Assembly: GCA_038373865.1 (NCBI GenBank)
Contig: JAXGGA010002958.1
Location: 47,350-111,349 of the forward strand
Direction of reading: 5' to 3'
DNA length: 64,000 nt
DNA from: Uloborus plumipes
Taxonomy: Eukaryota > Arthropoda > Arachnida > Araneae > Uloboridae
Shown: one piece after another, positions 46,869-57,032 of the stretch
Layout: every line of letters begins with the position of its first letter
Position numbering within the stretch: the stretch's first letter is position 1
Position numbers and translations under genes: made by a program
The notes under the pieces: model-generated
What the model was told of the DNA's origin: nothing
Seen by the model: only the letters and a program-made list of their open reading frames with translations
The model's database searches: none

Positions 46869-48086
46869 CACTGAAGTGACAAAAGTCATGGGATAGCAAT
46901 ATGCAAATTTTCAGATGGCAGTAGCATCGCATAGAACAGGTATAAATGCGCAGTGCTTTTACAGAGCTTTCATTTCTGTTCAAGTTATTCATGTGAAGAG
47001 GTTTTAACGTGATGATGACCGCACGACGTGAATTAACAGACTTTGAACGCGGAATGTTAGTTGGAGCTAGACGCATGGGTCATGCCATTTCGGAAATCGT
47101 TAGAGAATTCAACATTCCCAGATCCACTGTGTCAAGAGTGTGCCGAGAGTATGAAATTTCAGGCATAACATCCCACCATGGACAGCGCAGTGGTCGACCG
47201 CCTGCACTTAAAGATCGAGACCGGCGACGTCTGCAAAGAGTCGTAAATTCTAACAGACAAGCAACACTGCGTCAAATCACCGTAGAAATCAATGTGGGAC
47301 GTACAATGGACGTGTCTGCTAGAACTGTGCGGAGAAATTTGGATTTCTTGGGCTATTCCAGCAGAAGACCGACTCGAGTGCCTTTACTGACAGAACGACA
47401 TCGCTTGCAGCGACTCTCGTGGGCACGTGAGCATATCGGTTGGTCCCTAGATGAATGGAAAACCGTGGCCTGGTCCGATGAGTCACGATTTCAGCTGGTA
47501 AGAGCCGATGGTAGGGTTCGAGTGTGGCGCAGACCCCACGAAGCCATGGACCCAAACTGTCAGCAAGGCACTGTTCAAGCTGGTGGTGGCTCCGTAATGG
47601 TGTGGGCTGTTTTTTCATGGCATGGACTTGGTCCTCTAGTGCGACTGGACCGAACATTGACTGGAAATGCTTATGTGCAGCTACTTGGAGATCACTTGCA
47701 GCCATTCATGGACTTCATGTACCCAAACAACGATGGGATTTTTATGGATGACAATGCGCCATGTCACCGGGCCACAACTGTTCGCAATTGGTTTGAAGAA
47801 AATTCTGGACAATTCCAACGAATGATTTGGCCACCTAGATCGCCCGACATGAATCCCATTGAGCATTTATGGGACACCATCGAGAGGTCTGTTCGTGCCC
47901 AAAATCCTGCCCCATCAACGCTTTCACAATTATGGACGTCTATCGAGACAGCATGGCTCAATATTCCTGCAGAAGACTTCCAACGACTTGTTGAGTCCAT
48001 GCCACGTCGAGTTGTTGCACTTCGCCGGGCAAAAGGAGGGCCGACACGATATTAAGAGGTATCCCATGACTTTTGTCACTTCAGTG
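46869..48086 (+). mobile_element. Complete Tc1-family transposon with intact transposase
   Basis: 27-bp perfect inverted repeats (46869-46895 and 48060-48086; starting CACTGAAGTGACAAAAG) are flanked by TA at 46867-46868 and 48087-48088. 1218 bp long, with a short leader (143 bp) and only 4 bp between the stop codon and the right repeat. Every part needed for transposition in this family appears present: identical ends, TA target, uninterrupted enzyme. No second copy or derived MITE is in this window. Confidence 0.96.
47012..48055 (+). CDS. Tc1-family DDE transposase, DD36E spacing, intact
   Basis: 347 codons from ATG at 47012 (a GTG lies just upstream at 47009, but ATG ATG at 47012/47015 is the natural eukaryotic start) to TAA. 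It cuts and re-joins its own element at TA sites, acting in the nucleus. The N-terminal helix-turn-helix spans about residues 8-50 (TDFERGMLVGARR, RSTVSRVCREY), followed by a GRPP hook and a second helix-turn-helix (about 57-120: LRQITVEIN, SARTVRRNL). The catalytic core has Asp156 (AWSDESRFQL), Asp247 (FMDDNAPCHRA) and Glu284 (SPDMNPIEHLWD). Between the second Asp and Glu are 36 residues, two more than in classic DD34E Tc1 elements; an extra Asp sits directly before Asp247, but NAPCH fixes the register. No stop, frameshift or missing catalytic residue. Base use is clearly less AT-rich than the surroundings, which suggests recent arrival. Confidence 0.96.
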   Translation: MMTARRELTDFERGMLVGARRMGHAISEIVREFNIPRSTVSRVCREYEISGITSHHGQRSGRPPALKDRDRRRLQRVVNSNRQATLRQITVEINVGRTMDVSARTVRRNLDFLGYSSRRPTRVPLLTERHRLQRLSWAREHIGWSLDEWKTVAWSDESRFQLVRADGRVRVWRRPHEAMDPNCQQGTVQAGGGSVMVWAVFSWHGLGPLVRLDRTLTGNAYVQLLGDHLQPFMDFMYPNNDGIFMDDNAPCHRATTVRNWFEENSGQFQRMIWPPRSPDMNPIEHLWDTIERSVRAQNPAPSTLSQLWTSIETAWLNIPAEDFQRLVESMPRRVVALRRAKGGPTRY

Positions 48087-48139
48087 TATATCGATGGTTA
48101 TCAGCTGTAGATGAAGATAAAAGAACTACTCAAGCAGCA

Positions 48140-49139
48140 CTACTCAGTGAGTTAGCCGATATATTAATAGAAGGTAAAATTCTAGTTTGGGTTAGGATTT
48201 GGCTGACAGGAAGAAAACAAAGAGTAGTTGTTAAGGTAATCATTCTAAATGGAGTGAGGTTTTAAGTGGGGTAACCCAAGGATCAGTTTTAGGTCCCCTT
48301 TTGTTTATTATTTTTTATGAATGATATTCATGAAAATGTTTCTGGAAACATGAATTGTTTTGCTGATGATGTCAAAATTATGAAGGTTGTAGAAAATGAC
48401 GAACAAGTAAATCAGCTGCAACAGGATTTCGATCATATTACTAAGTGGGCAGACAAGTGGGGTATGGCAGTTAATGTTGGGAAAGACTACATTAAGAAGA
48501 TCATGGAAATAGGTATACAAGCTATTATTTACAGGGTTCAGTCATTAGTAGGGCAGATAATGTTATGGATCTATGAGTCTTAATAAATCAGGACTTTAAG
48601 TTTAGTCAACAGTGCAGCATAGCTAGTAACAAAGCCAATAGAATGTTTGGGTTTATTAATAGATCTATTTTAAGTAAATCTAAGAAGGTTCTTCTGCCTC
48701 TATATAGAAGTTTGGTAATACCTCATTTGTAGTATGCTGTTCAGTTTTGGTCTCCTTATCTGAAGAAAGATATTAATTTATTGGAAAGGGTACAAAAAGG
48801 GCTACAAGGTTAGTGAACAAATTTTCTAATTTAGACTATGATTCGAGACTTATAATGCTTAATATGTATAACCTTGAGCAAAGGAGAACCAGAGGGGACA
48901 TGATTCTGTTATTTAAATTTATTAAAATGAATGATGTTGCAGGGTTAGATTTTTGCACGGAAAGCAGGACAAGGGGTCATTGTTTTAAGCTGTTTAAATC
49001 TCAGGCTAATCTGGAAATTCGGAAAAATTACTATTTTAGCATGGTAGTGGGAACTTGGAACAGTTTACCGGAAGAGGCGGTAAGGAGCAATGGAGTAGAT
49101 GGCTTTAAGAGGACCATTGATCTTCATTGGGGTCTTTAA
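48140..49139 (+). pseudogene. CR1/Jockey-type LINE reverse transcriptase, 3' fragment, broken
   Basis: Only the 3' half of a non-LTR retrotransposon ORF2 survives. In order: WLTGRKQRVVV, then after a stop SGVTQGSVLGPLLF (frame breaks in the T-run at 48307-48316), then FADDVKI with the catalytic Asp pair of the polymerase, HITKWADKWGMAVNVGK (thumb boundary), a stop, LERVQK, and the C-terminal domain at 48813-49139 (RRTRGDMI, TRGHCFKLFKS, VVGTWNSLPEEAV, FKRTID). The endonuclease and fingers are missing. At least two stops and two frame changes make it dead. The 5' side lies close to the right end of the Tc1 element (48088), so truncation or replacement there is possible. Confidence 0.85.
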
Positions 49140-50417
49140 TTTGACTAGGACCAGCCCAGTTGGACCCAGAGACTACTGCTGGTTGAGCTAATATTTAGAA
49201 AAGTGCCAATTTGAGTCCCAAGTGAATTTTCACTAGTATTTCAATAACTAGTTAAAAAAATAATTCTCCCCAGAAAGAAGATAAGGTTCTGCTTTCATTT
49301 CATCTAATAACATCAGAAAAAAAATTTTTTTTTTCTTCAGAAAATATTGCTTTTATACATCAAAAATCAGATCGGTAACGTGTCCCCAGTAGCAAAGCTT
49401 AGCATGCAAACAGGTCATGCGCACTTTCTAACTTCCCAAAAAAACGCATAATCGATTTCTGCTTTGCTAGCCGATGCGAAATAAGCGTGTCCCAAGTTCC
49501 GCCGTCAGAGTGGTAACAATAACTTTTGATCTATGTTGAGGCTCCCAAAATCATTTCCTGCACCTATACTACGTGATACTGAGTACTTGGTGGGGTGTTT
49601 TATCGAATCGTAATTAAAAATTTGCATTCATGCATCTAAAATTGTGGGTAAGATTTTTTAAAGTGATTTTATAAAATGTGTGTCATTTGAGTCATCAGAT
49701 CGGTAACACGCTCTAAAATGCGCAGTTTTTATTATTTTAAAAATTATTTCATATATAAGTATAGTCCTTTATTACAAGTGAAAAAAACCACGTGTTTGAT
49801 TTTGGTTTAGTGCGATCGACTCGGAAATGAAAAAAAAACTTTGTCAGTTTGTCAGATCGGTAACAGTCAGAGCGGTAACATTGAAAAACAGCAAATATGT
49901 TACAGAACTAACTCACACGTTTCAGAATTATAAAAAGCAAAAATCATAGGTTTTAGCCATATATATTGAATATTTTTGTTCTTAAAAATGAAAAGCAATG
50001 AGTTTTAGCACAATTGCTTCATTTGTGGTTTGTATGACCTAACAATAGAAGTTAGAAAATAAAAAAAAAATTGACACTGCAGAAATTAAGTTAATTAATT
50101 ATTATTATTTTATTTATTTATTTTTTTGGTGCTTCAATGTCTCATAATTTCGCTAAATAACTAGATAATAACTAGCATGCTAAATTTAAATTTCTGATCA
50201 AGAAATTAAATTTCCTGCAACTAATTAAAGAAAAGCAAGCAGCAGAGTTGTGTGTTGAAAAAGTTGAAGTTGTGTGTTGTTTCAAAACAAAACAAATGTT
50301 TTATTAGCTTGGATTTGGTAATCTCATAATTTATGTTATCTAAAAACCTTATCGCTCATTTTTATTTCCAAGAAATGCTTTTTTATAATGAAATTTGATT
50401 TTTTAGAATAATATATA

Positions 50418-51703
50418 CCGTAAAATGGGGTGTATAGGAACAGCGGGGTCAATCGGAACAAAACTTCCGGACCGTACAAAGAAATTCTTCATAAATAAAC
50501 TATTGGGTATTTTTCGCCATGGATTTTTTTTTAGAAAGGTAAGATTATAGGAAGTAGGAAAAAATCAATGTTGTCAATCTGCCAACGCTACTGGCTTCTA
50601 AGGAGGGCTGCACGTGGAATGCTAGAAAACATCACATTTTCATAGACTGCAAAACTTCATATGCAAGAACAAACCTTCTTATATTTGAAAGCTAAGAGTG
50701 GTATGTTTCAACTATACGTGTATCTGAACAACAGAATACCACATTAGAATTTACATTTTTTATAAATTATGTCATAAAATGAAGAATTCTGAAAAATGCC
50801 ATTGGAAAAAAATTTGCGGGGTGAATCGGAACACTTAGTTTTGTTGTTCCAATTCAAACTTATTTGAAGGAAACTGTTTAAAAATCAAGATTCTAACCCC
50901 AATTCTTCTAATCAAGACAAGGACAAGGATTTATTACTGTTTATCCCTTCTCATGAGCAACTAGATCTTAGAAATAAAAAGTTGCAGATTTCAAACGATT
51001 CTTTCGCCAGGAGACTTCTTTTTACTTAAAGTACGAGGGGGAAAGTCACATAGACTTTATGTAGTAAAAATTCAGCACACAGACAGTGATGAATAAGCGG
51101 AAAAATCTTTCAGGACAATCCCTGAAACCCAGAGATTTCAAGAAACTGAAGAAAAGGCAGAGTTCATCCCAGGAGATGTTCTGAAAAAATTTAAACCAAG
51201 TTACAATTGCTAGTTTTAAGGACTAGTACTTATTTGTGGACGACATGAGTGACTTCAATTCATGTTAAAGCTTTGTATTTCAATTCAAAAACATTTCTTA
51301 AAATTACTTTTCATTTTTCACAAGTTCAAAATTATTTTGAATTTTGACAAATTATAAACGTTTACTAGTATTGAAATTATACATTTATTTGACGGTAATT
51401 ATCTGTTCTTATTCTCCCCCATCAGTATTCCTCATGTTTGTGAGACCTATTACAGGTAAAATTGAAAAAACTAAAAATTTTAACAGGTGTTCCGATTGAC
51501 CCCTATCAGCGGGGTGATTCGGAACACCCATAATTTCCTATATATTTTAATAATAACTGTTCAAAATGTTTTTTCTTTGCTTGGAATATCAAAAGTAAAG
51601 CAAGACCGAAGTTTTTACCCAAAAAATCAAATTAAAAAAAATCTTTTAACTGCTTTTTTTACAATCAAAGCTGAAAAGTGTTCCGATTCACCCCATTTTA
51701 CGG
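50418..51703 (+). mobile_element. 1.3 kb pogo-like element with CCGTAAAATGGGGTG ends
   Basis: CCGTAAAATGGGGTG after TA at 50416-50417 and CACCCCATTTTACGG before TA at 51704-51705. The word GGGGTSAATCGGAACA or its complement recurs near 50445, 50818, 51487, 51510 and 51680. It carries a short transposase relic (51004-51213). Inserted in the element at 49190-52025. Confidence 0.87.
51004..51213 (+). pseudogene. Transposase C-terminal relic in pogo-like element
   Basis: Reads SPGDFFLLKVRGGKSH, RLYVVKIQHTDSDE, a stop, then EFIPGDVLKKFKPSYNC and a stop. The GDF-[VL]LVK-F...K...YVV pattern is one I associate with the C-terminal domain of pogo-like and related transposases. It is weak evidence on its own, supported by the TA-flanked GGGG-type ends. 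Confidence 0.5.
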
Positions 51704-52522
51704 TATATTTTAATATAATTATCTTTATTCTATGTTAAAAATGCAAGGAAATGATATCATATTTAGAGATGTTAAGGAAGACTGAAAGCATAAACTCAAA
51801 TATGTAGCTCATATTAACATCAGATCTGTAACATTCATCAGATCTGTAACGGCTTAAAAGTGAGTAATCTAAGGAGGGGGAAAATAACTTCCTTGACCTC
51901 CCCCCTTTTATTTTCTTGCATTTAGACCCAATTTAGACTTAAAATCCAGTATTAGTTTTATTCTGCAAAAAAAAAAAAGTTTTTCAGAAAACTCCAACTT
52001 CAAATTGGCACTTTTCTAAATATTGGCTCGGTTGTCGCATTTGTATTTGTATATTATTATATATCATTTGTTTGCTCATTTGTTCACAAAAATAAGTTAT
52101 TCTACGAAAACTACTTATTATATTATCTTTAGAAATGCATTTAGTTTACTACATTATACAGTTGAATACATAATAAGCAGCAACATTATCCAAATGTTAA
52201 AAAGTTAAGCCATTCTGCAGTGGAAGGGTAAGGGGCAGCAAAAGTAAGGTAAGAAATCAGTTTTGAGAGATTTGAAGGCGTTTAGGATTCCATACTAGCA
52301 ATGGGGAAATTTCGGAACTTGACGTTTTTTTTCGTACTTTATTTTCAGCAGAAACCAAATTAGTAAGCTTGTACAATGAAGCTAGAGTACAATCGATGAC
52401 AAAAATATAAAATATGCAGATACTGTCCTTTACCTTCACACGGCAGCATTGTGCTTTTATTAAGTAAACAAAAGTATAATTTGGTGGGAAAAAAAAATTA
52501 AAAAAAAGCAAATAAATACGTA

Positions 52523-52867
52523 CACTGTTAAAAAATGAATGCCGTTTTTACAGTCTAATATAGCTAACTTTTCAGCAACTGTAAAATTACTAATTTAACA
52601 GTTTATTACAGTGCATTTTACAGTTCTAAACCGAAACCTGTGCTGCCAGTATTATGCTGTTGTTTTTACAGTGACATACAGTTTTACATCTAAATTTTAC
52701 GGCAATGAACTGTAAAATTTCTCTCTTTACAGTTTGAAACTAAAATTTCTCGCTTTACTTTTTTAATTTCTAGTTTTACAGTTTATTTTTGTGCATTTTA
52801 CAGTTGCAGATTGCAATCTCTGCTGCCAGTATTATACTGTAAAAACAACAAGTCATTTTTTGCAGTC
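52523..52867 (+). mobile_element. 345-bp CTGTAA-type TA MITE, copy C, complete
   Basis: CACTGTTAAAAAATGAATG after TA at 52521-52522, ending CATTTTTTGCAGTC before TA at 52868-52869. Full set of inverted TTTTACAGT words, with CTGCTGCCAGTATTATACTG near the right end. It gives the reference length of the family. Confidence 0.87.
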
Positions 52868-53270
52868 TAAGAAAACTTATTATCTATTACACAAAATATT
52901 TATCTCTATGCCATTTAAATTAAATAGGCATTGCTCCTTAATACAGCATGAAACAGCTCTTGAATGTTATTAAGTATTAAACCCAATGTATTTACCATTA
53001 GCACTATCCTCAATTCCCCCTCTAAGTTTACCTGCTTGACTGATTTTCGTCTAATACCGCCATCAGTGAACACGATTTGTGTCACATAGATTGTTGAGAC
53101 AAGCACCTTAATGACACTACGTTTTTGGAGAGGTTTGCATTCATTTAGGCGTAACATAAAGTCTCATTTAAATGAAACATGAGAATGCGTTTGTAACACC
53201 TAACAATCGTTTTTCTTCTAGCAGTTAAGTAAACCAGGAAGAAGGTTTGACATTGCAGCGCTTATGTCTA

Positions 53271-54062
53271 CACTGTAAAAAATGAATGCTGTTTTTACAA
53301 TATAATACAGCTAATTTCATAGTTATAAAGTGTAAAAATTGCTAATTTAACAGTAATAAACTGTAAAATTGCTACTTTTGCAGTACTAAACTGTAAAATT
53401 GCTACTTTTGCAGTACTAAACTGTAAAATTGCTACTTTTGCAGTACTAAACTGTAAAATTGCTACTTTTGCAGTACAAAACTGTAAAATTGCTACTTTTG
53501 CAGTACTAAACTGTAAAATTGCTACTTTTGCAGTACTAAACTGTAAAATTGCTACTCTTGCAGTACTAAACTGTAAAATTGCTACTTTTGCAGTACAAAA
53601 CTGTAAAATTGCTACTTTTTCAGAACTAAACTGTAAAATTGCTACTTTTGCAGTACTAAACTGTAAAATTGCTACTTTTGCAGTACTAAACTGTAAAATT
53701 GCTACTTTTGCAGTACAAAACTGTAAAATTGCTACTTTTTCAGAACTAAACTGTAAAATTGCTAATTTTACAGTAATAAACTGTAAAATTGCTTTTTTTA
53801 CTGTAATAAACTAAAATTGCTAATTTAACAGTATTAACTGGAACCTCTGCTGCCAGTATGTATACTGTTGTTTTTACAGAAAATACAGCTAAATTTTACG
53901 GCAATAAACTGTAAAATTCCTAATTTTACAGTAATAACCTCTTACAGTAGTTACCTGTAAAATTGCTAGTTTTACAGTTTGTTACTGTGCATTTTACAGT
54001 TTTAAATTGGAACTTTGGTTGCAGTATTATACTGTAAAAGCATCAGTTAATTTTTTGCAGTG
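53271..54062 (+). mobile_element. CTGTAA-type TA MITE, copy D, with internal expanded array
   Basis: CACTGTAAAAAATGAATG after TA at 53269-53270; ends AATTTTTTGCAGTG at 54062. 792 bp instead of about 345 because a 30-bp unit has amplified inside (53341-53819). The flanking parts match copy C. Confidence 0.87.
53341..53819 (+). repeat. 30-bp tandem array inside MITE copy D, ~16 units
   Basis: The unit is GCTACTTTTGCAGTACTAAA plus CTGTAAAATT, exactly 30 bp and nearly identical from 53371 to 53760. The first and last units keep the ancestral MITE form (GCTAATTTxACAGTAATAAA). The 60-bp pair at 53581-53640 is repeated exactly at 53701-53760, showing a 120-bp higher-order duplication. Confidence 0.95.
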
Positions 54063-54208
54063 TTGTAAAGTGTATACGTAGGACTACCAGATGTCTGGAA
54101 GTTGCTTGGACAATCAGGACTACGAATCTAAATCCGAATTGTTGATTCGATTTTAAAAATATCCGACCATAAATGATGATAAGCAAAACATGTTATGTAG
54201 TAAGTACG

Positions 54209-55625
54209 ATCACGGGACGCGGGAGCGTCCCGCCCCGCCAAGAAAACCAAATACAAGCCGCCAAGAAATTTCCGTCGCCAATAAAAATGTAAAAGAGCGA
54301 CTAGGACTGTTTACGCGAGTAACCAAACCGGGGTTTTCACCCCTCTGTATCACAGCCCCAGAAAGATCCTTAGAGTTCATTTTTGGTATACTCAATCTCC
54401 AGCGGCCCCTGACGGCACATACTAAAGCAAAACATCCAGGACCCTCAGGGGGAGGGTGATATATGTTATAAAATCGCTATTTTTCGCACTTTTTAAAAAT
54501 TGTTTGACAGCGGTCCAGACTAAACGGTAACTCGGATTGAGCTCTGCTTTTGCACCCACATTTATTTTGTCCCAAAGCTCGGCATAGGGGGTTTTTCGAC
54601 CCCCCACCCCCTCCCCCCTCGTTTTTATTTTCCGTATCTTTTTTCCCCTGGGGTCTTTAGTGTTGATTTTTGGTATGAATATTCTCGATGAGACATTAAG
54701 GACATTTTCCCAAAATTTACCCCCCGGGGTCATCGCACCCCGGAGTTATTAATGCTTAAAATTGGTCCGATTTCTATCTACTAGCTCTGTTCAACATCTG
54801 AGCATTTATGTTTTCATTGTTGGGCCACGAGGAAAGAAAACTCAATGATTTATAATTTCATCTGTTGCCAGTTTCTATTTGTTAACAAATAAAATATTTG
54901 TAATTGATTTTATTGCATAAGGCTTTTAAAAGGGATCTTCAATTTAGTTCATTTTAATATGAGATCGGCAGTAAGGGTTGGGGTTTTTTTTTTTAACTTT
55001 TAATTTAATCGTAGTATTGTTAGCAACTAGCTTTGTTTTGCGTCGGTTCGGGTGGTACATTGTGATTGATTTCAAATTTATCCTAGACTGAAGAAGATCC
55101 TTGAACTTTTGCACCAAATGCATGCTGCCAAGAAAACCACAGATGTCGGACCGCCAAGAAAAATGTTGAAGGGAAAAAAAACATGCAAAGTAAATTTTGA
55201 AGAGAAAAAAAAACAGGCAAAGAAATAATATTAATGCAAAAACATGTGATATCTCCCCAAAAACAACAGTGTTGTAAAAAAATCCCCCGCCAAGAAAACC
55301 TTAAATACTCAGCCTTAAAAAGTTATGATATCGAGTTTTCCCGCCAAGTTTGTGCCAAACTACAACTAACCTGTATGTATAGTTCTTTTAAATTGTTTTC
55401 AGTCCTGCCAGGCGGGAAGTTTTTACTCATTAAGCAACCACCTCACAAGACAAAGCTTCCCGCCTGGCAAAACTGAAAACAATTTAAAATAACTATACAT
55501 ACAGGTTAGTTGTACTTTGGCACAAACTTGGCGGGAAAACTCGATATCATAACTTTTTAAGGCTGAGTATTTAAGGTTTTCTTGGCGGGGGATTTTTTTA
55601 CAACACTGTTGTTTTTGGGGAGATT
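54209..55625. mobile_element. 1.4 kb hairpin element, copy 2
   Basis: Same sequence as 8446-9842, with about 23 extra bp near 54243-54265 bounded by the direct repeat GCCAAGAAA (either a deletion in copy 1 or a gain here). The small end hairpin is perfect here (CGGGACGC / GCGTCCCG). Flanks are unrelated to those of copy 1, so the copies arose by transposition or dispersal rather than duplication of a large segment. Confidence 0.78.
55251..55624. repeat. 169-bp inverted repeat with 36-bp spacer, spacer inverted (copy 2)
   Basis: Arms 55251-55419 and 55456-55624; spacer 55420-55455 begins TTTTTACTCATTAAGC and ends AGACAAAG, the exact reverse complement of the copy-1 spacer. The arms keep the same orientation relative to the rest of the element. 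Confidence 0.93.
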
Positions 55626-55890
55626 TAGTTTACCACTGTAATATTGTTACTAGAGTATTATTACTGTAATATTGTTATAAGAGTTTTGCTCGAGATGGAT
55701 AACGGCAATCTGTCACTAAACGAGACTTGAAACAAATGATTGTTAATTTTTCATAGTACGCTATATTGAACTGATGTTTCACATACTATACAGGAAGAAG
55801 TTGGAAGTATACATTTGAAAAGATCAATTCACAAAGACTGTCAAATCAGTGGTCGTTAAAGAACTGGATTTTTAAATATGGAAGAAATAT

Positions 55891-56135
55891 CAGTACCTCA
55901 GAACCAGACTAACGTAAGTCCATTTTCGTGACTTTTTCAGGAGAGAGCGAAAACGACTGTCGAATGCATGCAAAATCGCTCTTTTGATGCTGCAAAATGA
56001 ATTGTGAAGGAATTTCCTTTATAGAATACCGTTCTCATTTATCGATGCGGAATAAGATTCGGCATACAAAGCAGTAATAGAGTGAAAATCGCCATTTTTG
56101 CACTAGCCTAGCGTCGTTCTGGTTCTGAGGTACAG
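55891..56135. mobile_element. 245-bp MITE with CTGTACCTCAG-type ends and 4-bp TSD
   Basis: CAGTACCTCAGAACCAG at the left (second base changed), CTGGTTCTGAGGTACAG at the right, ATAT on both sides (55887-55890, 56136-56139). Shared with 33321-33568 over its whole length, including GTCGxATGCAT and TTTATAGAATACCGTT. Non-coding. Confidence 0.87.
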
Positions 56136-56728
56136 ATATGTAAGAGTTAAAAAATTACACGGTAACTGACTTAGGCACGGATCTGGAGGTGGGTCATGGG
56201 GTCGTAATTTCTTTAAGTGGCAAAAGACGGGTACTAATATTGAGGAAAATTCCCCCCAGTTCCCCTATTTACGCAAACAATGCCCTAATGAAACCCTTTC
56301 CGAAAATAACACTCTCTAAAATCAACAGCTAAATCCACATTTGAACTGATTGACATTCTGTAAGCAAAGCAGTAAACATTTGCAAACACAAGCAAAAACA
56401 AACCATTCCACACAAAAAATACAACATTTAAAAAATCATTTCTCATGATCTATTCTGTTTTTACGCTACATTTATTGGCGTAATAGAATTTCAAGAATAC
56501 TTTGTCGAAGATTTAAGAAAATAGTTAAAAACATGGTAACTGAGTGACCTACAAGTGTAACATTAATGTCATTCAGTTACCATGTTCCAAATTATACTTT
56601 AAAGATCATCCAAAAAGCGAAATGGGAAAATGAGAATTCAATTGCGCCATCAATCTCAGCTTATTGGCAACTCCTACCATTAAGTAATGAATTTAACTAA
56701 ACAATCGTTAACTCTTTTAGAAGCTGGG

Positions 56729-57023
56729 GTATAACTTTGATATACCCCCCCCCCTAAAAAAAAAAATCAAGCGCCAAATCTGGCACTCCTTTACAGACTT
56801 TTTGGGGTTGCTGTTTCTTATTTTGGTGTTGCCAATTTAGGTTTTTTTCAGCTTTTAGGTTTCTGTTGTTGCCAAATTTAGTATTTTCTTGCATTTTGTA
56901 CTATTTTTTGAGTTTTTTTTAAAAAGTTTTGTGGCAACAACAAAAACAGGTACTTTTCTTGGCAAGGAAAAAAGTGGCCAAATTTCCGATTTGGGGGGAG
57001 GGGGGGTATATCAAAGTAGTTCC
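56729..57023. mobile_element. 295-bp inverted-repeat element with 8-9 bp TSD
   Basis: ACTTTGATATACCCCCCCCC near the left edge and GGGGGGGTATATCAAAGT near the right. gaagctggg is duplicated at 56720-56728 and 57024-57032. The first bases of the ends are not perfectly matched. An 8-9 bp duplication with G-starting ends would fit Merlin, P or hAT; I cannot decide. Confidence 0.7.
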
Positions 57024-57032
57024 GAAGCTGGG

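Larger units (their letters stand above)
49190..52025. mobile_element. Element with AATATTTAGAAAAGTGCC ends and GATCGGTAAC motifs
   Basis: AATATTTAGAAAAGTGCCAA at 49190 and its reverse complement ending at 52025 form inverted ends of about 25 bp. The word CAGATCGGTAAC or close variants occurs near 49367, 49696, 49853 and 49870 (AGAGCGGTAAC) on the left, and CAGATCTGTAAC twice near 51822-51850 on the right. It is split by the pogo-like element at 50418-51703, leaving about 1.55 kb. TA may flank the left end (49189-49190), with TG at the right. The left end lies about 50 bp after the LINE stop codon. Confidence 0.65.

Noticed and set aside
47009..47011. GTG as the transposase start
   Set aside because: ATG at 47012 and 47015 is in the same frame; a nuclear eukaryotic gene would use ATG.
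47319..48110. Antisense and shifted frames across the transposase
   Set aside because: Shadows of the intact coding frame at 47012-48055.
53341..53819. Regular 30-bp periodicity resembling a CRISPR array
   Set aside because: There are no spacers; units are contiguous, lie between MITE ends and vary only by point changes. The context is eukaryotic.
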